A DNA stretch of 7,282 nt, from positions 1 through 7,282 of the forward strand of contig JAFWXG010000101.1 in assembly GCA_017523005.1 (NCBI GenBank). The letters are read 5' to 3'. The stretch is from Clostridia bacterium (GTDB lineage Bacteria > Bacillota > Clostridia > RGIG6154). A model generated the notes under the pieces. The model was given only the letters and a program-made list of their open reading frames with translations. It ran no database searches and was not told the origin of the DNA. This document shows, piece by piece, positions 1 through 6,470 of the stretch. Numbering within the stretch: position 1 is the first letter of the stretch; each line of letters begins with the position of its first letter. Position numbers and translations under genes: made by a program.

Positions 1-588
1 CTTTCTCCCTCAGGTGCTTACTATGCAAGCGGTCTTGCCCCTGTAGGTATCTGGATTGAAGATGACTATGTTCGTGCAGTTCGTGGCGGTATGGGCTTTG
101 CAAAAACTGGCGGTAACTATGCAGCAAGTCTTGCAGCTCAGGTTAAAGCTCACGAAGACGGATATTCACAGGTTTTGTGGCTTGACGGTGTTGAAAGAAA
201 ATATGTTGAAGAAGTTGGCGCTATGAACATTTTCTTCAAAATTAACGGAAAAATCGTAACTCCAATGCTTAATGGAAGCATCTTACCAGGTATTACCCGT
301 AATTCTGTTATCCACATCTGCAAAGACTGGGGATATGAAGTAGAAGAAAGAAAAATTTCTATCGACGAGTTAAAAGAAGCTTACGATAACGGTACATTGG
401 AAGAGGTATTCGGTACTGGTACTGCTGCCGTAATTTCTCCTGTAGGTAAATTGCGTTGGGTTGACGAGGTAATGGAAATCGGCAACGGCGAAATCGGCGA
501 AGTAAGCCAGAGATTATATGATACCATTACAGGTATTCAGTGGGGTAAATTAGATGACCCATACGGCTGGACAGTTGTTGTTGACTAA
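1..588 (+). CDS. ilvE: Branched-chain amino acid aminotransferase, C-terminal part (5' end outside window)
   Basis: PLP-dependent fold-type IV transaminase that interconverts leucine, isoleucine and valine with their 2-oxo acids, using glutamate/2-oxoglutarate, in the cytoplasm. The frame is open from base 1 and 195 residues are visible; the family is usually about 340-360 aa, so the N-terminal part is missing. The visible stretch RGGMGFAKTGGNYA holds the expected Schiff-base lysine (codon 103-105). The motif EEVGAMN follows at about residues 70-76, whose glutamate contacts the PLP pyridine nitrogen in this family. LPGITR and FGTGTAAVISPV complete the PLP-phosphate and substrate loops, and the protein ends in DWTVVVD-like sequence (GWTVVVD). 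This pattern matches the long, eukaryote-like BCAT subgroup better than short E. coli-type IlvE. The redox CXXC of human BCAT (C-V-V-C) is A-V-I-S here, so no thiol switch is expected. It is followed by a strong terminator and converges on the - strand operon. Confidence 0.95.
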   Translation, partial: LSPSGAYYASGLAPVGIWIEDDYVRAVRGGMGFAKTGGNYAASLAAQVKAHEDGYSQVLWLDGVERKYVEEVGAMNIFFKINGKIVTPMLNGSILPGITRNSVIHICKDWGYEVEERKISIDELKEAYDNGTLEEVFGTGTAAVISPVGKLRWVDEVMEIGNGEIGEVSQRLYDTITGIQWGKLDDPYGWTVVVD

Positions 589-600
589 TTTAAAGATTTT

Positions 601-627
601 AAGGCGAGCGATATGCTCGCCTTTTTT
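601..627 (+). terminator. Rho-independent terminator of ilvE, possibly also used by the opposing operon
   Basis: A perfect 9-bp inverted repeat (AAGGCGAGC at 601-609, GCTCGCCTT at 615-623) encloses the 5-base loop GATAT and runs into six T residues at 622-627. It begins 12 bases after the ilvE stop codon. The same hairpin lies directly after the cvpA-like stop codon (626-628) on the - strand. Read that way it is followed by TTAAAATCTTTAAATT, a weaker U-tract, so it may act in both directions but should be stronger for ilvE. Confidence 0.9.
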
Positions 628-1207
628 ATTTGAACAGACTAAATAGAAAATTGTTGTTATAAAGCCATTTTGTTAGATATGTATCTGCGACTATAGAATT
701 AAATGATGTATAAATTGAAGTGTCTTTAAGCAAAAGCATAAATGACATAATTACAAAAACTATAATTAAAAATTTAACTCCGCCAAGCACTCCGCCTACT
801 AACTTATTGAGAGTTCTCAAGACAGGAAATGACATAATTTTATCTATGATTTTTATAAACAATCCAAGTACAAATCTTGCAACGAAATAGGTAATAACAA
901 ATCCTATAACAGAAATTACTACTGTTACAATATCTGTTGCGATTTTTGTTGTATGCACATCAATCAACGGGTTGTTTAAAATTTCTTCGGGCAACGGAAA
1001 TAAAACCGAAAGCTTTAAAATCAAATCCTTTACAAATGAAAGTTCTAAAATTGCATTTGTGATAGTGTCTTTAAATATCAATGTAGCAATAATTGTTACC
1101 ACAAATGATAAAAGCTCAAGTATCCCTCTTGCACCGCCCTTTTTTGCTCCTCGTGATATGGCAAGAAGCAACAGCAACGCTACTACAATATCTGTAATTA
1201 TTCCCAT
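626..1207 (-). CDS. CvpA-family integral membrane protein
   Basis: A 193-aa hydrophobic protein with about four predicted membrane segments near residues 3-19, 28-46, 92-118 and 134-160. The glycine-rich segment LNKLVGGVLGGVKFL (about 133-147) before the last helix is typical of the CvpA (colicin V production) family, as are the early basic, glycine-rich loop SRGAKKGGARG (18-28) and the overall topology. CvpA homologues are linked to colicin V export in E. coli and to envelope stress tolerance elsewhere; the biochemical role is unknown, and transfer of the E. coli function would be speculative. The ATG start has a strong site, AAGGAG, seven bases upstream, overlapping the stop codon of the preceding DUF5711-like gene, which suggests coupled translation. 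The stop codon sits inside the T-tract of the ilvE terminator. It is the last gene of the operon. Confidence 0.8.
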   Translation of the reverse strand: MGIITDIVVALLLLLAISRGAKKGGARGILELLSFVVTIIATLIFKDTITNAILELSFVKDLILKLSVLFPLPEEILNNPLIDVHTTKIATDIVTVVISVIGFVITYFVARFVLGLFIKIIDKIMSFPVLRTLNKLVGGVLGGVKFLIIVFVIMSFMLLLKDTSIYTSFNSIVADTYLTKWLYNNNFLFSLFK

Positions 1208-1217
1208 AAAATTCTCC

Positions 1218-2339
1218 TTAAAAACCAGCTTTTATGCTATAAACAGATGCTAAACTTCCTTCTAATGTCACAAATGATTTGCCGTTTTCAAAAAGTTTAA
1301 TACGACTCGCGTCGTTTTTTAAAGTCCCTTCTGCTAAGATACGACCGCTCTTTTTTAAAAGTGTCACATTTCTTAAGCCCGAAACTAAAATTCTGTCGTT
1401 TTTTGCGTCCATACATGATGCCTCAAACTCAAGGCTTACTCTTTCCTTTTCTTTAAGGTTTTCGCTTAAAGATATAACCTGACTTCCAGAAAGCATTGAG
1501 CCTGCTTCGTCTGTACGGCTTAAGCAAACAGCAAGATTGTCCTTATCATCAAGTGCAAACGCGTGCAAAGTCCTTCCCGTAAACATGTAGCTGTCTTTAA
1601 GCTTACCCTTTTTGTTATACAAATATATGCCTTTATCTGTTAAAACATACACTTTTGCCCCAAAATAATTTAATTTATATGCAACCTCTCCGTCAAGTAC
1701 AGCCTGACCAATAGGGGTTGTATTATTCATATTAAAGAAATTTATTACTGTCTGGACATTGTTATCTGTTGTTGATATACCCGCTACTGCCATATTTTTA
1801 TTATTATCAGAGATATCTGCTGAAACAATGTAATTTTGACCTGAATGCCACTTAAAATAAAGGTTTCCAAAATCATCATACACAGTAAACACAGAACGGT
1901 AACCATGCTCTGATGAAATCACTCCGCTATAGCCGTCATTATTTACAGTTATGCTTGATATTGGCATTGATTCCTCAATCTCATAATAAACTTTGTTTTT
2001 CTTAAGAATAACCGCCTGACCGTTTTCTGTATCCGCAACAGCTATTTTATTGCCTGAAACTGTAATAAACGGATTTGCAGTTTTTACTGCATAGTCCCAT
2101 ATATATTCTCCGTTTTTGTCATAAGCTCTTATACCCATTGTATTCATCAGCAAAAGACTGTTGCCTGAAATCTCAAAGTCGTGTTCGCTTATTGTATCTG
2201 ACGGAATTTCTGCGGGAGTATCCGTTATATGATACGGCATCCACATTGAGAGTGCCCACCAAATAAGCAAAACCGCAATTACAGCACCAACAGCTATGGC
2301 TGATATAAGTTGCTTATTCCACTTGATTTTCTTACTCAT
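1218..2339 (-). CDS. Membrane-anchored extracytoplasmic protein, DUF5711-like, predicted beta-propeller
   Basis: A 373-aa protein of unknown function. A short basic N-terminus (MSKKIKWNK) precedes one hydrophobic segment at about residues 11-34, then a long soluble region, so it should be anchored with the C-terminal domain outside the cell. That domain carries recurring beta-rich units with a turn of the form Y-[DN]-K-x-G: GIRAYDKNGEYIWDY (69-83), VYDDFGNLYFKW (near 154-165), GIYLYNKKGKLKDSY (237-251) and VTLLKKSGRILAEG (near 325-338). They resemble PQQ/WD-type propeller blades. Length, topology and repeats fit DUF5711, recalled from clostridial genomes; that assignment is from memory. The frame is open to a TTG at 2351, but the ATG at 2339 is preferred because GGAG lies six bases before it. 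It overlaps the truA stop by eight bases (ATGAGTAA) and is followed ten bases later by the CvpA-like gene. Confidence 0.75.
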   Translation of the reverse strand: MSKKIKWNKQLISAIAVGAVIAVLLIWWALSMWMPYHITDTPAEIPSDTISEHDFEISGNSLLLMNTMGIRAYDKNGEYIWDYAVKTANPFITVSGNKIAVADTENGQAVILKKNKVYYEIEESMPISSITVNNDGYSGVISSEHGYRSVFTVYDDFGNLYFKWHSGQNYIVSADISDNNKNMAVAGISTTDNNVQTVINFFNMNNTTPIGQAVLDGEVAYKLNYFGAKVYVLTDKGIYLYNKKGKLKDSYMFTGRTLHAFALDDKDNLAVCLSRTDEAGSMLSGSQVISLSENLKEKERVSLEFEASCMDAKNDRILVSGLRNVTLLKKSGRILAEGTLKNDASRIKLFENGKSFVTLEGSLASVYSIKAGF

Positions 2340-3078
2340 GTTTTTCTCCAAAATAAACTTTTTTCATATATAATCCCTCTGGGGGTGCAGTAATTCCTGC
2401 ACGCGAACGGTCTAAACTTTCAAGAATATCTTTCATATCTTCTTTTATTTTGCCTGCACCTATATAACAAAGAGTGCCTGCCAGAATTCTTACCATGTTA
2501 TACAAAAAACCGTTGCCAGTAACTTCAAATACTACCTTTTCGCCGTCTTTGAAAACAACAGCATCATAAATTGTACGGACAGTTGTCTTTACCTGACCTC
2601 CAACTGCCATAAATCCTGAAAAATCGTGCGTACCAACTATTTTTTTCGCTTGGCTCTGCATTAGCTCTAAATTAAGTTCATAAGGAAAATGCCACGCATA
2701 ATTTCTTAAAAACGGATTTGCAATTTCATTTGTATATATTTCGTATCTGTAGGTTTTTTTCTCGATTGAAAATCTGCTGTTAAAATCATCTTCAACTAAA
2801 AAACTGTCTAAAACACTTATATCATCAGGGAGTTTGGTGTTTAACGCGTATTTAAATCTCTCGGCCGGAATATTACTTTTAGTTTCAAAGTTTGCAAGAT
2901 AGTTAAGTGCGTGGACACCTGCATCTGTTCTTCCGCAACCCTGCACAAAAGAACTTTCCCCCGTTACTTCTTCAACTGCTTCCTCTACTTTTTGTTGAAT
3001 TGAAATTTCAGTTTTCTGGCGTTGCCAACCGCAGTAGTTTGTTCCGTCATACCGCAAAATCAAACCAATATTTCTCAT
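2332..3078 (-). CDS. truA: tRNA pseudouridine(38-40) synthase TruA
   Basis: Isomerizes uridine to pseudouridine at positions 38, 39 and 40 in the anticodon stem-loop of many tRNAs, in the cytoplasm; it works as a homodimer. At 248 aa it is full length for the family. The N-terminal YDGTNYCGWQRQ (10-21) is the usual opening motif. GCGRTDAGVHA (47-57) contains the catalytic aspartate D52, equivalent to D60 in E. coli. KKTYRYEI (107-114) supplies the conserved active-site tyrosine Y110, HDFSGF (151-156) and the TTVRTI segment (165-170) follow, and GNGFLYNMVRILAG (188-201) is the C-terminal RNA/active-site motif. The ATG overlaps the ecfT stop as ATGA; AGAGGGG lies eight bases upstream. Its place directly after ecfA1-ecfA2-ecfT is the common Firmicutes arrangement. 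Confidence 0.97.
   Translation of the reverse strand: MRNIGLILRYDGTNYCGWQRQKTEISIQQKVEEAVEEVTGESSFVQGCGRTDAGVHALNYLANFETKSNIPAERFKYALNTKLPDDISVLDSFLVEDDFNSRFSIEKKTYRYEIYTNEIANPFLRNYAWHFPYELNLELMQSQAKKIVGTHDFSGFMAVGGQVKTTVRTIYDAVVFKDGEKVVFEVTGNGFLYNMVRILAGTLCYIGAGKIKEDMKDILESLDRSRAGITAPPEGLYMKKVYFGEKHE
2346..2349 (-). promoter_or_regulatory. Ribosome binding site that decides the start of the DUF5711-like gene
   Basis: On the - strand GGAG is followed by AAAAAC and then ATG at 2339-2337. The alternative start, a TTG at 2351-2349, overlaps this GGAG itself and would leave the site within the coding sequence, so the ATG is the better start. The site lies inside the last codons of truA. Confidence 0.8.
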
Positions 3079-3878
3079 ATCTTTATCCCCTCTGCGATAA
3101 ACTGAAACGCAAAAAGAACCAAAACTAAAAGCAAAGCAAGACAGTCAAGCCATGTATAGTGAAGTTGCTTCATTTTTGTTCTGTTAGTATCGCCATGATA
3201 ACATCTGCACTCCATGGCAACCGCCAGTTCGTCTGCACGGCGGAATGCACTTATAAACAGCGGAATTAAAATAGGAATTAACGCCTTTGCACGCTTAAGC
3301 AAACTTCCTGTTTCAAAGTCTGCTCCCCTTGCGCTTTGCGCTTTCATTATTTTATCCGTTTCTTCCATGATTGTTGGTATAAATCTTAACGCAATAGTCA
3401 TCATCATAGCAAACTCGTGAACCGGAACTTTAATTTTTTTAAGCGGCTTAAGCAAGCTTTCAATTCCGTCTGTGAGCATTATGGGTGTTGTGGTTAATGT
3501 AAGCAAGGATGTAACTACTATAAGAAGGCAAATCCTTACTACCATAAACCCTGCAAGGCTTAAACCCTCGTAGGTAGCTGTTAAAAAATAAAACTTAAAC
3601 CATACTGTTCCGTCTGTTAAAAATACATTAAAAAGTCCCGTAATCATCACAAGAACTGCTATAGCTTTTAATCCCTTAACAACAAATAAAAACGGTACAC
3701 CCGATAGAAAAATTGTAGCCAAAAGAAATAAAACCACAGGCAAAAAACCCCACCAGCTTTTTATCATAAACAAGCTTACAAGCAGGGCTATTGTGATTAG
3801 TATTTTAGTTCTGGGGTCTAATTTGTGTACTGCTGAGTCCCCTTTATAGTACTGTCCTAATGTTATGTCTTTTAGCAT
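3075..3878 (-). CDS. ecfT: ECF transporter transmembrane component EcfT
   Basis: The membrane scaffold of an energy-coupling-factor importer: it connects the EcfA1/EcfA2 ATPases to a substrate-binding S component and transmits the ATP-driven movement that topples the S component. The 267-aa protein has the usual N-terminal signature GQYYKGDSAVHKLDPRTK (8-25). Several hydrophobic segments follow (about 26-59, 64-86, 105-130), then the amphipathic coupling-helix region, and a last membrane helix near 243-262. The two arginine motifs that dock into the ATPases are visible: A-R-G at 183-185 (QSARGAD) and C-R-C at 224-226 (MECRCYHG). The second is usually A-R-C or A-R-G, so the first residue is a small variation with the arginine kept. 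The gene starts four bases after the ecfA2 stop with AAAGGA upstream, and its stop overlaps the truA start. No S component is adjacent, which points to a shared group II module. Confidence 0.95.
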   Translation of the reverse strand: MLKDITLGQYYKGDSAVHKLDPRTKILITIALLVSLFMIKSWWGFLPVVLFLLATIFLSGVPFLFVVKGLKAIAVLVMITGLFNVFLTDGTVWFKFYFLTATYEGLSLAGFMVVRICLLIVVTSLLTLTTTPIMLTDGIESLLKPLKKIKVPVHEFAMMMTIALRFIPTIMEETDKIMKAQSARGADFETGSLLKRAKALIPILIPLFISAFRRADELAVAMECRCYHGDTNRTKMKQLHYTWLDCLALLLVLVLFAFQFIAEGIKI

Positions 3879-3882
3879 TTTT

Positions 3883-4740
3883 TTAATTTCCTTTGTTAAC
3901 AGGGATATTTTTTAATATCCAATTTGCCGCTTCTTTTACAGAAAAGATATCTTCGGGTACAGAAATACCCTTTAATCTTAATTCATTTAAAATCTTTGTT
4001 ATTTGCGGAATATCGAGTCGCATTTGTTCTAATTCTTTTACCTTTGTAAAGATTTCTGAGGGCGAACCTGTCATTTTGATTTCACCGCCATGCATTACTG
4101 CAATCTTGTGAGCACAGGTTGCAACCTCTTCCATGCTGTGAGAAACTAAAACTACGCTTATAGCCTCTTCACTGCAAATTTTACCAATTTCATACAAAAT
4201 TTTCTCTCTGCCAAACGGGTCAAGTCCTGCAGCAGGCTCGTCTAACACAAGCACTTCAGGTTTCATAGCAAGAACTCCTGCTATTGCCGCTTTTCTCTTT
4301 TGTCCGCCCGAAAGTTCAAAGGGAGATTTTTGTAAGTTGCTTTCCTTTAGTCCCACGGCCTTTGCTGCAAGGTGCACTCTTTCGTCTATTTCTTCTTTAG
4401 TACAACCATAATTTTTTGGTGCAAACGCGATATCTTTATATACAGTTTCTTCAAAAAGCTGATATTCGGGGTACTGAAAAACAAGTCCTACTTTTCTTCG
4501 TACTTCTTTCATAGAAATCTTTTTTGAATCGTAAATAGATATTCCATCAAGCAATATATCTCCTGAATCCGGCTTTAACAGACCATTCAGGTGCTGGATT
4601 AGTGTTGACTTTCCTGACCCTGTATGGCCAATAATCGCAGTTATTTTTCCGTCAGGAATAGTTAAATTTATATCCTTTATTGCATCTGTGCGAACACCAT
4701 TATTTTTATAAGTGTGGGTTAAACTTTTTATCTCAATCAT
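3883..4740 (-). CDS. ecfA2: ECF transporter ATP-binding protein EcfA2
   Basis: One of the two ABC ATPases of the ECF module (also called CbiO2 or EcfA'), on the cytoplasmic face bound to EcfT. The 285-aa protein has Walker A GHTGSGKST (38-46), Q-loop Q89 within FQYPEYQLFEETV, signature LSGGQ (143-147), Walker B VLVLDEP with catalytic E168, D-loop GLDP (172-175) and switch histidine H201. The FQYPEYQLFEETVYKDIAF segment is what separates EcfA2 from EcfA1, which has FQNPDNQLVATIVEEDVAF. The C-terminal extension of about 60 residues, containing LDIPQITKI, is the dimerization domain typical of ECF ATPases. The ATG overlaps the ecfA1 stop by eight bases (ATGATTGA) and has an almost perfect site, AAAGGAGGT, eight bases upstream, so it should be well translated. 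Confidence 0.95.
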   Translation of the reverse strand: MIEIKSLTHTYKNNGVRTDAIKDINLTIPDGKITAIIGHTGSGKSTLIQHLNGLLKPDSGDILLDGISIYDSKKISMKEVRRKVGLVFQYPEYQLFEETVYKDIAFAPKNYGCTKEEIDERVHLAAKAVGLKESNLQKSPFELSGGQKRKAAIAGVLAMKPEVLVLDEPAAGLDPFGREKILYEIGKICSEEAISVVLVSHSMEEVATCAHKIAVMHGGEIKMTGSPSEIFTKVKELEQMRLDIPQITKILNELRLKGISVPEDIFSVKEAANWILKNIPVNKGN

Positions 4741-5575
4741 CTGTTTTAACCTCCTTTAAGAAAGATTCCACAAAATCTTTGGGGGTTAAAATAGTATCAG
4801 GAAGATTAAATCCGCCTTTTCTCAGAAGGTATGCAAGCTCTGATGCCTGAGGAACACCAAGTCTTAATGCCTTCATTTCCTCTACCTTTGCGAAAACTTT
4901 TTCTGGTGTGGAATCCATCCACACCTTCCCTTCTTCCATGACAATTACTCTTCCTGCTTCAGCCGCTTCTTCCATGTAGTGAGTAATCAAAATAACTGTC
5001 ATGCCACCTTTATTAAGGCGTTTTATTGTTTCCATTACTTCTCGTCTGCCCATTGGGTCCAGCATAGCGGTAGATTCGTCTAAAATAAGTGTTTCGGGAT
5101 TCATCGCAAGAACGCCGGCTATCGCAATTCTCTGTTTTTGACCGCCCGATAAATTATGCGGTGCACTGTCTAAGAATTCATACATTCCTACAGCTTTAAG
5201 AGCATTATCAACTCTCTCCCTTATTTCAAGAGACGGTACTCCTAAATTTTCAGGACCGAATGCGACATCTTCTTCAACAATAGTTGCCACAAGCTGATTG
5301 TCAGGATTTTGAAAAACCATGCCTACTCTTCTTCTTATTTCAAGCAAAAGTGCATAATCGGATGTGTCCAATCCGTCAACATACACTTTGCCTCCGCATG
5401 GTATGTTAACACAATTAAACAGCTTAACAAGTGACGATTTTCCTGAACCGTTATGTCCCAAAATCGCAACAAATTCGCCGTCATTTACAGCTAAATCAAC
5501 ATTATCTATTACAATTCTTTTTGATTTGGTTTCCTCGTCATCATACGAAAAAGAAGCCTTTTTAACTTCTATCAC
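4733..5575 (-). CDS. ecfA1: ECF transporter ATP-binding protein EcfA1
   Basis: Partner ATPase of EcfA2 in the ECF energizing module (CbiO1/EcfA). With the GTG start chosen here it has 280 aa and begins (M)IEVKKASFSY, the normal N-terminus of the family. Motifs: Walker A GHNGSGKSS (40-48), Q-loop Q89 in FQNPDNQLVATIVEEDVAFGPEN, signature LSGGQ (142-146), Walker B LILDES with catalytic E167, D-loop MLDP and switch histidine H199. The C-terminal part with LRLGVPQASELA matches the ECF-ATPase dimerization domain. The frame extends to an ATG at 5623, giving 16 extra residues and a 34-base overlap with the upstream gene, but those residues do not look like family sequence. AAAGGAG lies eight bases before the GTG. 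The gene begins 14 bases after the methyltransferase stop. Confidence 0.95.
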   Translation of the reverse strand: MIEVKKASFSYDDEETKSKRIVIDNVDLAVNDGEFVAILGHNGSGKSSLVKLFNCVNIPCGGKVYVDGLDTSDYALLLEIRRRVGMVFQNPDNQLVATIVEEDVAFGPENLGVPSLEIRERVDNALKAVGMYEFLDSAPHNLSGGQKQRIAIAGVLAMNPETLILDESTAMLDPMGRREVMETIKRLNKGGMTVILITHYMEEAAEAGRVIVMEEGKVWMDSTPEKVFAKVEEMKALRLGVPQASELAYLLRKGGFNLPDTILTPKDFVESFLKEVKTDD

Positions 5576-5583
5576 AGGTTGTT

Positions 5584-5590
5584 CTCCTTT
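5584..5590 (-). promoter_or_regulatory. Ribosome binding site that decides the GTG start of ecfA1
   Basis: AAAGGAG on the - strand is followed by the eight-base spacer AACAACCT and the GTG at 5575-5573. Its first A is the last base of the preceding methyltransferase stop codon (TGA at 5592-5590). No comparable site was noted for the upstream ATGs at 5623 or 5605, which lie within the methyltransferase coding sequence. Confidence 0.85.
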
Positions 5591-6453
5591 CAACCGAACA
5601 CACATCTTGCTGTCGAACCGCATGGCAATACCAACGGCTGATTTAAAACAGGAATTCCAAGTTCGTCTGCGTTAATATTTTTTTCTCCAAACTCGTCGCC
5701 TATACATAACTCAAGTATGTTTTTAAGAACTGACGCCTGAAGTCCTGTTGTATATGAATTTATTATAAAAAACAAGGGATTTTTGTCTAATATTTTCACA
5801 CATTCTTTAACGAGTGAAAACAGCTCATTTTCAAGTTTCCATATCTCGCCGTTAGGACCTCTGCCATAAGACGGCGGGTCCATAATAATTGCATGGTAGG
5901 TGTTGCCTCTGCGTTGTTCACGCAACACAAATTTTAATACATCGTCTACAATATAACGGATTGGTTTATCTTTTAGACCTGACAACATTGCATTCTCTTT
6001 TGCCCACTGAACCATGCCTTTTGACGCATCTACATGACAAACAGATGCACCTGCAGAAGCTGCCGCAACTGTCGCACCGCCTGTGTATGCAAAGAGATTT
6101 AAAACCTTAATTTCTCTGCCTGAATTTTTTATGGTTTCTCTTATAAAATCCCAGTTGGCTGCCTGCTCAGGAAAAAGACCTGTATGCTTAAAGCCTGTAG
6201 GCTGTACCTTAAATGTCAAATCCTTATAAGATATTCTCCAGTTCTCGGGGAGTTTTTTGGTAAATGTCCATTTACCACCACCAGATGAACTTCTCTTATA
6301 TATACCATGTGCCTTCTTTTTAGATGGCATAGGGCATGACCATATTGTTTGCGGGTCGGGGCGACACAAAATTGTATCGCCCCATTTTTCTACTTTTTCT
6401 CCGTTACCTGTTTCCAAAACAATATAGCTTTGCCACTCGTTTGCTAAAATCAT
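5590..6453 (-). CDS. Class I SAM-dependent methyltransferase, COG1092/RlmI-like, lacking a PUA domain
   Basis: A 287-aa cytoplasmic methyltransferase, probably acting on rRNA by family resemblance; the exact target is unknown. The N-terminal ~85 residues contain GDTILCRPDPQTIW (25-38) and the linker RSSSGGGKW (54-62). GFKHTGLFPEQAANW (87-101) leads into the Rossmann domain. Motif I is NLFAYTGGATVA (119-130), VDASKGMVQWAKEN (141-154) contains the acidic residue that should bind the SAM ribose, and motif IV is DPPSYGRG (192-199). At the motif VI position, where m5C methyltransferases such as RlmI carry a catalytic cysteine, this protein reads NSYTTG (232-237). It also lacks the N-terminal PUA domain of RlmI. 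It is therefore a related but separate group, and m5C activity should not be assumed. The ATG follows the kinase stop by 17 bases, with AAAGGA about ten bases upstream. Confidence 0.85.
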   Translation of the reverse strand: MILANEWQSYIVLETGNGEKVEKWGDTILCRPDPQTIWSCPMPSKKKAHGIYKRSSSGGGKWTFTKKLPENWRISYKDLTFKVQPTGFKHTGLFPEQAANWDFIRETIKNSGREIKVLNLFAYTGGATVAAASAGASVCHVDASKGMVQWAKENAMLSGLKDKPIRYIVDDVLKFVLREQRRGNTYHAIIMDPPSYGRGPNGEIWKLENELFSLVKECVKILDKNPLFFIINSYTTGLQASVLKNILELCIGDEFGEKNINADELGIPVLNQPLVLPCGSTARCVFG

Positions 6454-6470
6454 ATTTAAAATTCCTTTTA

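Noticed and set aside
91..588. Treating the ATG at 91 as the start of a separate short aminotransferase gene
   Set aside because: The frame is open upstream to base 1 and encodes recognisable aminotransferase sequence (SGAYYASGLAPVGIWIEDDYV), so this is an internal methionine of a gene cut by the window edge.
972..1253. A 93-codon + strand reading frame opposite the CvpA-like gene
   Set aside because: It is antisense to a gene with clear family features, and its Ser/Asn/Lys-rich product has no domain-like pattern.
3883..5575. ecfA1/ecfA2 as a recent tandem duplication
   Set aside because: The two share only the usual ABC motifs and each carries its own paralogue-specific Q-loop signature, so they are the ancient EcfA1/EcfA2 pair.
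5364..5675. A 103-codon + strand reading frame opposite the ecfA1 5' end
   Set aside because: It is a shadow of the conserved Walker A region of ecfA1 and the methyltransferase 3' end, with no motif of its own.
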